Assembly (NCBI RefSeq): GCF_963576615.1
Contig: NC_088711.1
Location: forward strand, 17,082,182-17,146,181
Direction: 5' to 3'
Length of the DNA stretch: 64,000 nt
Source: Watersipora subatra
Lineage: Eukaryota > Bryozoa > Gymnolaemata > Cheilostomatida > Watersiporidae
Of the stretch, positions 41,941-53,399 are shown piece by piece. The translations under genes were made by a program, and so were the position numbers. Every line of letters starts with the position of its first letter. The stretch's first letter is position 1. A model generated the notes under the pieces. The model saw nothing but the letters and a program-made list of their open reading frames with translations, did no database searches and was not told the DNA's origin.

Positions 41941-42541
41941 CTATCACTACATGAGTACATGATCAATGTACTTTTATCAGTTGGTTGATCTGTGTTGTGT
42001 GAAATCTGTTGTTTACTTATCAATACTATAATTAAATTCCTATATAACATTTATTTGTTATGTAATTTATCATGTAGAGGGGTTGCTAGTATGATAAAAA
42101 GGGTACAACTAAAAATCAGCAGGAAGTAGCAGTGGAAAACATAAATCATATACCAAGTGCAATACATGCAAGTCTCATGAAGGCGACAAAAAAACAACAT
42201 AGTGGAAAATCAAAAAAATCTACATAACTCACTGAAAGAGAATTTCTTTGGTATATCTAAGAGATCACAGGCTAGCAGAACAAAAAATATACATAGCAAT
42301 AGTAAATGCTGTAGCATGTAAAGAAAATGCAGCAAAAGCACCAAAAGTTGTAATTTAAAAATTATAAATAAAGCAAACTGAATATAAATAAAAATCTGAG
42401 CTTCAATAATATCGTTGTGAAAATAAAAAACAATACATGATTTTACCTCCCAGGTACTTGAACCATAGCCAAAGAGGAGCTGATAATAATACAACTTTTT
42501 CTCAAACAGACGATCACTAGTAGGAGTTGTGTACACATTGA

Positions 42542-45500
42542 TCAACTACATATGCTACAGGTTTTCTCACAGTTGTACCTCACTCGGGAATTCCATCTAC
42601 ACTTTGACTGTTTACCAGCGCAATGTCTGTCTGACCATCTGTTTTTGCACTGAGAAATTGTTTCAACTGTCACTGGAGCTGCTATGTTTTTCTGTATAGA
42701 GAATAACAATAATGTTAAAAACAATAATGACAAACATTAAAAAGTGTAATAATAAAACAATATTTAAAAAACATTCAAGGTTAGCTTTATTAATACAAAC
42801 TTATTGCACTTATGTAGGAAACATATTCACACTGAGCACACTGTTTATGGAAGCTGAACTGTTAAGGAACTCATGCACATTTGGTAATAGTCTAGTAATC
42901 TGATGTATTTTAGCTTTGGGTCCAGTTAATAGTAATAATATTAGCATGTAGAAAGGCTCTTTGAAGTTAATTGGTAAGTTATGGGAAATGTTTTTTCAAA
43001 AAAGGAAAGACAACTCCAACTTACATCACGTGTTGTGCAAGTGGAACAAGTCTTCATACAGTTGGTAGAGAGATATTCCTTGTATAAAGGATGATCACAA
43101 TAGTCTACATAGCTTGGGCAGTACGAGTTCAGATCTTGGCATGCTACAATATTATCTCCCCCGTCACAATCTTATCCAGCCAGTAGCATTACAGAGGTTC
43201 TTTTACAGTCATACAGTTTACATCTGACCAATAGCCAAAAGGATACCAAACTATGTACCTGATTGGCCACCATCACAGGCTTTACACGACTTCTTACAGT
43301 TGTTGAGCATATATGAAGGATTACGGCTACATTCTCCTCTCTCGGCCCAATGGGGACAGTATGAGTTCTTATCTGTGCAACTCACAACCGGTGATGGGGG
43401 ACGTACTGTGGTAGCCACTGTATAAGATAATCAATTTGACTCTCAGGTACCAGTTTATACTAATAGAACAAGCAACTGTAAAATCAATGTGTATTAATAA
43501 ATCTTGTGTCATGTTGCTGACACCTAAATGATTGTATGTCAGTTAAGATCGTACTGACAAACCTTGACAGGTATTACAACTGTATGGACAGTTTTTATTC
43601 ATATAGTCCCTATGATTGCCTGTACAGTAACCAGCGTTGGCCCAACTCTGACAGTTTCTGTTCTTGTCATTACAAGTCATGGGTCTGGTTGGTATCGGAG
43701 TAGTAGTGGCTTTAATAGGACCTGTAACAAATATTATTAATTAATATTATTATATACTAATTAATAAATATTATTGTTATTAATAATAAAAAATATTATT
43801 AATAATAATACTGACTAGAAATTCCACTGTCATACAGCCCACGACCAAAGTGATATTGGAAAAAAAGAAAGGGTACTGATGGTTAAGAAATGCAATATTA
43901 GCAGTCAAATGGCACTGCAGTGTAATAGGATAACTGCAATGGTAGCTGTAATGTACTGGGTGTGGGTGTTATTATATACAACAAACAGCAATAATGAAAG
44001 GAAAAGATTATATGTTTATATGTTTATATCTCTCCCTCTGCAATAGGAGAAATGCAATATTGGCCATTGTTAAAAGTAAAATGAACTGATATTATTAGAA
44101 TAATCAATATCATTAATATAGTAATAATATAAAATCAATGCACAACTTTGTTTACATTTAAAAACATTTTTAAAAAATCTGTACTACGTAGTCATTGTTC
44201 TGTAGTCGTCCAAACTTATAATTAAATATCGTAATAATCTCATTAGAATCGTTAGAAAAAATATCGTCATTTCCTTTACTTACACTGCGTTGGACATCAG
44301 TTAGAATACCAAAGTACTCAAGTGTCTAAAATGTCAGTTTAAACTGACAAAAATGAAACGATTTCAGTACTCCTACGTTAATTACAGAAGCCGTTGACAA
44401 TGCCGTAGACTGGTGAAATGTGCACATTTTTTTCGCGAAATGCGAACGACTTAGTCGTTCTATTCTCTGTCGCCCGGCGTTTCAAATTTCGGTCTTAACT
44501 TTTATTAAACCAAACTTTTCAAGCGTTTTGTAATGATTTTTGTCCTAATAAATCTATCTATTTGTGTATAACCCGATCAGATGGGTAAGTTTTAAGAGAA
44601 TTTCAATAATTTACAAAGACTTGGTAACATATTTAAATAGGCTTATATGTGTTTTGTATCGTTATTATACTTTAATCTACAAAACGATGGTTAAATTTGT
44701 TGATGAAATTTTGAGACAAGGGTTCGTCTCATTGTTGATGAATAATTTTCGTAAGTTGTGTGCACATGCATTTATCATAAAAACTCTCATACTTCGCTTC
44801 CGCTCGTTTGTTCATGGGATAATAAAAAATTTAAAGAACTCTTTACTTAGCAGCTTCAAGAGCTAGTTTATTACTAATAAACCACAGCAGGTAAAATGCT
44901 ACATAAAGAATAACCTACCTGTACCGTCACACTTTTTAACTGGGTTCATTTTATCACCACTCTCACACCAACACTCACAATCAGGTCCTTGGAAACCTTG
45001 TGGACAGCTTCTGGCAGCGCACCGATTTACTAAAATACAACCAAAAGGTCACATGTACAAATGTTTTTAATAGCTAATCAGAAAGTAAGACTTTAGAAAA
45101 AACTGGAGGAGATGGTTTACACCTCAGAAAGTTAGTTTTCGGCTAGTAGCAGTAATATTGGTACACAGAAATGTTCACTCACCACTAGCACAGTCATACA
45201 TTGTATTAGCCAATTGAATATCTTTGAAGCTCAGCCCGTCTCGGTTTCCCATTGAATCTTGGAACTCAGTCTGTCGAGCTAAGATTGTTGGCTGGCCATT
45301 CTTTGAGAAAGCCTACAACAGAACGAACTAATAAACGGAAACAAGAACATGTATAGAGTATACAAGGTTAAGCACTGCCTTAAGTAAGCTTTTAACAGCA
45401 ATAGAATGTAAGGAAAACAATTAAATATCCGCTAGCAATGATAAGACAACTTCTGTCACACTCACAGTGCCTGAGTAGTGCATGACACTTGTGTAGTCAT

Positions 45501-47320
45501 ATGGGACATCATAGTTGTTCACTTGATCCGTGCTGTATTTCATGAAGTTATACTCGACTCCACTTTGTATATTTTGTTTTTGTATGTAGACATAGTTATC
45601 TCGGTCTGGTCTTGTCTGCTCGTGCTGGAATCCTATAGTGTGTCCCATCTCATGAATCACTATTCCTTTCTAAAATACATGTATTTGCATACATAATTAG
45701 CTGACTAAAGCAAAATGTACAAGCCATAGTAAAACTAATATCGAGTAAATATTTGGTTGTTTGTCAGCTGAATCTATAAATATAAGGGTCTATCTGTCCG
45801 GTTATAGAAATTAAATTCTAACAAAAGAAACTCTGCTTTGCTGAAGATTTGATCTTTGGTTAGAACCTCCAGTTCTGGAGGCGTCGAGTTTCTCCATTGG
45901 ACTCCAGGCTCAACTGAGCACAGTGATCAAAAATGATGAAGATTTTCATTACATTTGTTAAAATATGCATAACGGCGATTCGTCACACGTAATGATTAGC
46001 AGCTAGTTTCACTAGGTGAATGCCCAGCATTGCACTGGTAATAAAAACTGCTTATAAACAGTTAAGAGAAATGTAGTGTAAAGGTAATGCAGTAGGTAAT
46101 GTAATGTTCATAAGCTGTTTTTTAATTGACCTTGCAACGCAGGGAATTCACGTAGTTTGTTTATGTATAGTAGAAGACAACTACAAATAAAGTTATCAAA
46201 ACAGTCTTACATGTCTGCAACCAGGTGCCAAGCTGATGGGTTGAGTGTTTCCAATCATTCCCACGTAGGAAGAACAGCCCCCTCCATTCTGGAATCTAAC
46301 TTTGTTGTAGTCAGAACTGGTGGCCGGTACAAACCTTAGACAGGTGTATCTGTGGTAGTCATTTATGGCAGAGGTTATCTTAGATCTGTCACTATCAGCT
46401 GTAAATAGAGACAAACTTCACAAGTATAAATAAGAAATTTACAGTTTTAAGTGCTCTACAAGTCTTTGATATATCAAGGTTTTGTCACTGGTAGCTACAA
46501 CAAAAGTTTTTTAGAAATATCTTGAAGATCTTGAAACTCTATTCTGATTATCGTAATTTGGTTGTTGTGACTTGATAATGAAGTAATATAAATTAAAAGT
46601 GCTCAAATTATTTTAACTTACAAAATTCATAAGAAATCTCATACGGAATTCTTTGGTTGGTCCATCTGTAGCTTTCTGCTCTGATAGCCTTTCTCTTCTT
46701 CCTGCTAGACTCGTCAGCATCAATGGGTACCATATCCTGTAGAGGAGAAACAAACCTTCATGTGCGACACACTCTACTAAACCTTAAACCTCATGTACTT
46801 GCTTGAGTGACATTCATTAGCAGGTACTCTGTATGATATGACAGCCGTATTTACCAACCTCAACCATTTTATTGTAAGTATGGATTTTGTAGAGCATGTC
46901 CAACTCCACCATGACCGAGTCCTCATCTTGCATTATCTCAAACATCTTTGCTGTTAACAGAGTGATCATTATATTTTGGTAATATGTAAACATCTACACA
47001 ATTATGATAAAATATTTTAAGTGTTTTTCATAGTTGAAGGTTTAATTTGACTACAAATAATTTAATTATCTTTATTACTCTGTAAAGGAAATGTTACTTA
47101 CACATGGAGCCATTAGAGCCAGCTTTTATAATAGCATCATCTATACTCATCTGTTTACCATCTATCATCATGGCAGACACACACCATGCTGTTGACAGCT
47201 GAAACATACCAAACACAGTCAAACCTTTATGGAATCAACCTCTTAGAGAAATGAGTTGTTGGTAAAATAAACAGTAGTTGAACTCACCAGTGCCACTGTT
47301 AATACCCTAATATTATACAT
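42542..47320 (-). CDS. Secreted astacin metalloprotease with four ShK domains, copy 4
   Basis: Colinear with copy 1; exon 1 is 47288-47320, protease exons include 46211-46398 and 45466-45669 (zinc site), and the last exon is 42542-42691. A base missing after the final Cys codon moves the stop to TGA one codon later, adding a C-terminal Ser, so about 527 residues. Lys to Thr is seen in the protease (KYSTDQVNN). The acceptor of the last exon reads CAG|AAAAAC where the others have CAG|GAAAAC. The intron between the first ShK exon and the Cys-rich exon carries a roughly 1 kb insertion. No disabling change was found at the sites checked. Confidence 0.9.
43800..44820. other. Roughly 1 kb insertion in an intron of astacin copy 4
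   Basis: Copies 1-3 have an uninterrupted AT-rich intron here; copy 4 has about 1020 extra bases between matching flanks (TATTATTAATAATAATA on the left, AATTTAAAGAA on the right). No clear terminal repeats, target duplication or coding domain was found. A 100-codon open frame at 44564-44866 shows no recognisable motif. The origin is unknown. Confidence 0.6.
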
Positions 47321-47418
47321 GATATTACAACCACTGTTATTATAGTAGTTGGTAAATGTTATGCCTCGTTAGCTGACTCCTTTGGTGACAAATGATAATT
47401 TCTACTGCAGATCCTGCG

Positions 47419-47451
47419 TTTATATAGCAGCTACTAATAACCTTTGACCCA
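47419..47451 (-). promoter_or_regulatory. TATA box and DR1 site, astacin copy 4
   Basis: CTATATAAACG (minus) about 100 bp before the ATG at 47320, with TGGGTCAAAGGTTA at 47438-47451. The first half site differs by one base from copies 1 and 3 and is close to the DR1 consensus. Confidence 0.6.
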
Positions 47452-47560
47452 ATGGCTCAGGGCTCAGTCTGACGCATTTTGATGATTCAGTAGTATACAA
47501 TAGTATACAATGACATAAAAAGACAATCATATTATTCCTTAAGTAAATATATGAGGAATT

Positions 47561-48110
47561 TCAAAGATAAGTCTTTTCAAACACAACGAAGTGATTTAAA
47601 GCAGCCATCATAAGTGCCCTACTCAGTTACCCTGCTGAATTAGCTTTAGAAGTAAAATACGTACTATGATGCTTTGGGATTTAGTTGGAGTACTCATTCA
47701 AAGTTCTGACATCAGCAATCCAACCAAAAAGGTCACACGTGCAATGAGGGACTATTCTAATTAAAATTCACATCGGAATATGCCTTAACTTTTAATAAAT
47801 TTTAAGTTCATTTAATGTTAAGGAAGTGCAATTTAATTTGAATTTCAAAGATAAGTCTTTGCAAACACAAAGAAGTGGTTTAAAGCAGCCATCATAAGTT
47901 CCCTTGTCAACTAGTTAGACCATTGATATGACTTGTAAATCAAAAGAACTCACGTATGCAGAAGGTGTAGAAGGTGTAGAAGGTATGTATTCCAAGGCTG
48001 CTGCCCCTCGGTTTTTGACTGGCACCAATTAAGATGGAATTTTCTAAGCACAGTTTTAGCTTTAGAAATTAAATACGTTCTATAATGCTTTGAGACACAA
48101 ACTGATTATA
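47561..48110. repeat. Nested duplication of the 5' flank of astacin copy 4
   Basis: A stretch starting TCAAAGATAAGTCTTTTCAA at 47561 recurs from about 47843, and TTTAGAAGTAAAATACGT near 47643 recurs near 48060. The other units have this stretch once. The second copy is more diverged, so the array end carries part of an older unit. Confidence 0.7.
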
Positions 48111-49747
48111 ATATAAATTTGGACTTGAACACTCAGCTTGGCTTGCCCAACAGTAAGTGGAAAGTTGGGAGCTTTTTGTTCAGAAAATTCCTGCTGGTTG
48201 GAGAACTCATGAAAAGTTCGGATGGCAGCAATCTAACCAAACATATTATAAGTGTAACCAGTGACTAGTCTAAATAAAATTCATTTATTTTAAAATTTAT
48301 TTTGAATTATTTTAAATAAAGCATAAGTTCATTTAATGTCATAAAAGTATAATTTAATTTTGTTTTATAAAGTGCAAAAAAGCATATAGAGAACCTTAAA
48401 CCCATGCCCACAGTCAGTATCACCAATTACTCCTCCCTTAGTTTTTCCTCCTCCATTCATCTGTTGGTGTATTTGCCGGTCTTCCTGTCTTCAAAGTAAA
48501 AATACAGTATTTATTTTTATTGTATTAGTAACTTTTTTGTTTTCGATTTTTAATTCTAAAGATGTTTCGCATTTGAATATACTGTACATATAATAGTTAT
48601 GTTACTTATTATGGGCTAGAGTTTGAGTGTTTTAAAGAGCTGAAATTAATTATATCTGTTTCCGTGATTTTAAATCAGAATTAACTGTTTGGAGTACAAT
48701 TGGAGTCTGAGCTCTGGTTTGGAGTAGAATAATTATCTTATTAGTTAAAGAGGTTGTCGACCCCTGTTTCATATTTTAGTAGAGGTCCATTCAGAGTGTT
48801 TACTGAGGATAACATTATTCAGGCTGATCTGGAAGAGCACTCTGAGATTTTTGGAATGGAATATATTCTGTTGAGTCTGTAGAGAACAACAGCAAGACAT
48901 TCACCTTCCATAAACATACTCTTTGTAAGGAGTCAGTCACATATCTTGGTGAAAAGATGTAGCATAGTTAAAAATTCATGTGTTTGTTATGGCAGATAGG
49001 CAGGTGGAGTTGAATTATATGATGTGGATCAGTTTCTCTACATTTTCATAGAATATAAAATCGCTTGATTATAAGCTAATTCTGTTATATCAAGGCCAGA
49101 GCAGGGGTGCTAATATATCGAGAGCAAAGGTTGTGGGTAAAGTTTGGCGGGCTACTCATCTGTTTGACCCTTTCCTGCTTCACAGTGCATCTCCGCGCTC
49201 CAACATTCAATTCATAACATTACATACTTAGTGGTTACAGGCATTGGTACTTCCATATCACCTCAACCAGTTTTATAATAAGGAAATGAGGCTATAAGGG
49301 CAGGAAAAAACAAACTAGGCAAAGTGATTAGATAAGGTATATTTGCATAAGTGAAGAGCCACAGAAGAGGTTGTCAACCACCAGAGGGAGCCATGAGTCA
49401 TGTCTGATTCAGGCAATGCATTAGAGATCATTACTCACAAAGGCATAAACACACAGAAGACATGAACGGCTATCTGTAGATTGTAGGCAGAAGCGATGAC
49501 AATGCTAACAATGTACTCAGTTGAGGTGTTTGGAAAGCTGACCATAGCATATCATCTAATTTGAATGAGTAAGTGTCAACACTTGAGCATTCCGCCCAAA
49601 CAACTTAAAACCAACTTGATCAAGAGTCAAATTTTGAGTGTAAAGCAACAAACGAGCACGCCTTGCTAAAGGTCGCCGTATAAACAAAATGTATTAAAGT
49701 AAGGCAGCAAATAAGTACATGTGTTGTGAATGGGTGATTAGAGCCAA

Positions 49748-50095
49748 GTGAACTGTTTCACAAGAGTCTTTATCACAATGGCTGTAGAAGAAATAAACAA
49801 AAATATATGAGGATCTATCAAATTTCATAATTGACAGGGACTAACAACAAATACTTCAAAACATTCCCTAAAGGCACTCAAACAAACAAAACTGATGAAC
49901 TCAAATAAGAAAGTGATTAGGTGTTATGAAAGAATAGATTAGACTGTTTTGCTAAACTTGGCTGTAGTTACCTCATTGGATGAGAGCTGATTCATGAATA
50001 ACAATGGAAACATGAACACTCTGAATTGTCATAGACTTCAGCATTACAATATTAAATGGAGACTAAGGCACTGAGGTGCCTGAACATGCAAGCAG
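49748..50095. repeat. Dispersed duplicate, left copy
   Basis: This stretch matches 51912-52335 in the same orientation at roughly 90 percent by eye, from AGTGAACTGTTTCACAAGA to CACTGAGGTGCCTGAA. No coding content was recognised. The sequence from 48993 to 50590 otherwise holds no gene I can support. Confidence 0.7.
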
Positions 50096-50166
50096 TTAAA
50101 TTAATGGCTATTTTGTCTCACTAGATATGATACAAGGTTTCAATGGCAGATGTCTCTTACTTTATC

Positions 50167-50204
50167 CAATGATATACAGCCCAAATTGGGGCTGTATATC
50201 ATTG
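50167..50204. repeat. 16 bp-arm hairpin
   Basis: CAATGATATACAGCCC and its exact reverse complement are separated by six bases. It lies in transposon-rich DNA with no gene beside it; the function is unknown. Confidence 0.7.
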
Positions 50205-50589
50205 CTTTATCTGCAGCAGTTTTCAAGTAAAAAAAAACACCAAATGACAATATTTATCAAACCAAATACTAAATAATATGAAAATGAACAACATAAATCA
50301 GCTCCAAGCTAGTATCCCTCTGTATAAGAGTCTCATTAAGAAAAATTAAAGCATTCTCAAAATTATGTTTTAGAGTTATCCTACCTGACACGGACAGTTA
50401 TGATCAGCGTCTAAATGCCTTTAATGCTGAGGAGCTAAATGTGTTCTTAGATATTTGCTGTCTAAAATATTCAAATCACATTTCCAGTCTTTCTGACCAT
50501 CCATTACATTACTACTTCTTTAGAAAAACCACAACACTTTATAACATACACAAACACCTTACCAATTTACATTATAAAACAGCTGACAA

Positions 50590-50985
50590 GTTGACAAGAA
50601 TTTCTTTCTTGTCAATTTTCAGTTTGACCAGCTCCTCTTCCAGATTCTTGACTGTACCTAATGCTCCAACCACAATAGGAACAATTGTCACAGATATCTT
50701 CCAGACCTTCCTCAACTCTCTTGCCAATTCCTGATACTTCTCTACCTTTTCCTGTTCTGTCTTTCACTCCTCCATCTCCTGGTACAGCCACTTCAATCAA
50801 CCATGGGTGGTCTGGCTCCTTGTCCTTCAATACCATATATCTGGTCATTTAGCTTGTATCACATGATCTGTTTGAAAGCTCATATCCCATAATATTTTTG
50901 CTTTCTCACTCTCTAAGACCATTTTTGTCTGGTGGTCGTACCACTTTTTAGATGTTTTGAGTCCACACTGTCTAGATAAATTTCA
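50590..50985 (-). pseudogene. Non-LTR retrotransposon (LINE) C-terminal relic
   Basis: Minus-strand frames read KMVLESEKAKILWDMSFQTD, then LIEVAVPGDG, then VEKYQELARELRKVW and IVPIVVGALGTV in different frames. This order matches the conserved tail after the reverse transcriptase in many invertebrate LINE polyproteins. Frameshifts and stops show it is dead. The reverse transcriptase itself is absent. Confidence 0.65.
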
Positions 50986-51911
50986 ATGCACTATTCTTAC
51001 CACCCCATCGTGCCTTTTCTTGCACTCTGTTGCTGCTGTAAAGCTATCAAGCTATTACTACTCTTATTAAAGTTATTACTGATATATTATTGACGTCAAG
51101 ATTTGATGATGACTACTGCAGCAGTTTAACCTATGGTCACATTCTGTATACTGATTATACTAGTAAGCATCTTGGAAGTTTTTAGAAATTCACTGAAAAA
51201 ATGTCCAATCATATTTTACTAACACTATTATAAAGGTAATTGATGGTTGTCTAATAGTTCCATCTTTTTATGTTAACATATGAAAAACCATGAGCTGTTA
51301 TAAGGAGTAAAATATAACTGAGAAAAAGGTAGGTTCAAACAAAATGTATCATTTTCAAACATGAACTATGCATAACCCTTCATCAGCAGTTAAGACAAAA
51401 GAGGTTTAAAAAGTCTTCAGTTTAAAACAAAAACTATGAGATGTTTTGCATTCATACCTTACTAAAATATGAGAGAACAATGAGAAGTATAGATGTCTAT
51501 AAAGGGATTAGTCTAATATGAGTTTTTTAGACCTGGGTCTAGCAGCGATAGTTGCCATGGTACAAGATCCAGATACAAATACAGCCAACTTTTAATCTTA
51601 CATTATAAGCTTGCCTCCTTTAGACATTGCTTGCAGCTAATGTGAATTTTGCATCTTCATGTAGAGTTGAGATGAGTTCAGCAACTAGCCATCAGGGTCA
51701 CTCGATGCACAATTATTTATGGGAGTTGTGATACCACAAACTGTGTAAGCATACAGAAGATAACTCTTTAATTAGAGCATCTCAAATCAATTATATGATT
51801 TGTTTTCGAAAAGTTGGCTTGACTTTAAAAACTATTTGAACTACAAAGAAGCTAAAGCATTCACACACATTTATACATGCAACATGCATGATAAAAAAGC
51901 TGATGAGAGCT

Positions 51912-52335
51912 CAGTGAACTGTTTCACAAGAATCCTTATCACAATGGCTGTAGAGGAAATGAACACAAACATATGAGGAGCTATCAAATTTCATAATTGA
52001 CGGCGACTAACAACTGAGCCCTGGTTCCTGTATCGATTGCGAGACCCGGTAGTAACTTGGTAACCAGGAACCATAAGAACCTGGCTATGGGATACAGGCT
52101 TAATACGTCAAAAAATTCACTGCTGGCACTCAAACAAACAAGACTGATGAAATAAGAGAATGATTAGGTGTTATGAATGGAGATATTAGACTGTTTCACT
52201 AAACTTGGCTGTAGTTACCTCGATGGATGAGAGCTGATTCATAAATAACATTACAAACATGAACACTCTGAATAGTCATAGACTTTAGCATTACGATATT
52301 ATATGGAGACTAAAGCACTGAGGTGCCTGAAGAAG
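51912..52335. repeat. Dispersed duplicate, right copy, with a small hairpin insertion
   Basis: Second copy of 49748-50095. It is interrupted at about 52015-52105 by roughly 90 bp absent from the left copy, with inverted pieces (CCTGGTTCCTGTATC near the left end, GATACAGG at the right). This looks like a very small foldback insertion. The remaining sequence from 51070 to 53400 holds no gene I can support. Confidence 0.65.
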
Positions 52336-53399
52336 TGTGTAATAGGATGAGGCAGCTATATTGAAACTAATTGAATCTGGTTGGGATATATGGATGGCGA
52401 TAAACAGATAGATGTTTTCGTCAGTTGATTTGGTTTCTTCATTTAATTTGTTTGATTGTACCATGTATACAACAAATTATGAATATAAACACAAAAACAA
52501 TGTGCACAAATATTAACAAAATATACAAGGTGATTGGTAAAAATCAGGCAAATGCATCCATTTAATCGAACATATGGTATGTTATTAAAACTTACAATAG
52601 TTAGTTGATATCATCCAAACACTAGTAAGACTTTAAAGTGACCCAGTTAAATTAGGTCAGATATAATAAAGACTAGCTGTTGCGTGTGGATCAATTAGCC
52701 AACAAATATTGCATCCTGGAATAAAACAGTTAGATCCATCTTAATACATGTGTAAAAAAATATTAATTGAAGTGCAAAAGTGCATGATGAACATGCTCCA
52801 AAATACATGTAGTAAAAGTAGAAAAACATGAACTTACCGTAAATTCAGATGTTTCTTATGATTTGTGTAGGTGAGAGGTTGAAAACTTGCACACTTTCAA
52901 ATAGTCCTTTAAGGTGACCTTGCAAACCAACTAGCGACAAGTGTTAGAAGCTAAAGTCATTATATAAGCTCAAGTCATTGTAATGACAGACAATAGCACT
53001 GCTTGTAGCAAATCTGGAACACCGGAGGAGTGGGGTTGGCAGAGTTTAGACAAATTTCTGACAATATTTGAAAGGAAATATGATATAATTCTGATTGCCT
53101 AACTTAAAATAGCTATGGGGCAATGCCTCCATGTCCAATTCAACACAATTTGAATTCTTGAAAAAAACAGCCTGTTGTTGAGGTCGACTAATAATATAAG
53201 ATTGACAATATAAGATGAGGGTGCGAATAAGAAGACACAATTAGAATGATAAGGATGCCAAATGATGGAGTTTGTTAGTAAAACTCGTAAGGATGCACCA
53301 CAAATAATTGACTTGTGAATGTGCACCCATCTACCGAGGGAACTCATCAATTGGAACTAAATGGGCTAGTCTTTGAATGCTTCTAAAAATTAACAAATC

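Larger units (their letters stand above)
38035..48993. repeat. Tandem unit 4 of the astacin array, with diverged distal end
   Basis: About 11 kb, containing astacin copy 4. It is longer because of a roughly 1 kb insertion in a gene intron and a duplicated 5' flank. It retains the roughly 300 bp block (about 41310-41650) that unit 1 has and units 2 and 3 lack. From about 47840 to 48990 the match to the other units is clearly weaker and lacks the SINE block; homology stops near 48993. Confidence 0.8.

Noticed and set aside
50167-50204. Hairpin as a transcription terminator
   Set aside because: The DNA is eukaryotic, there is no gene beside it and no U-tract logic applies; it is kept only as an inverted repeat.
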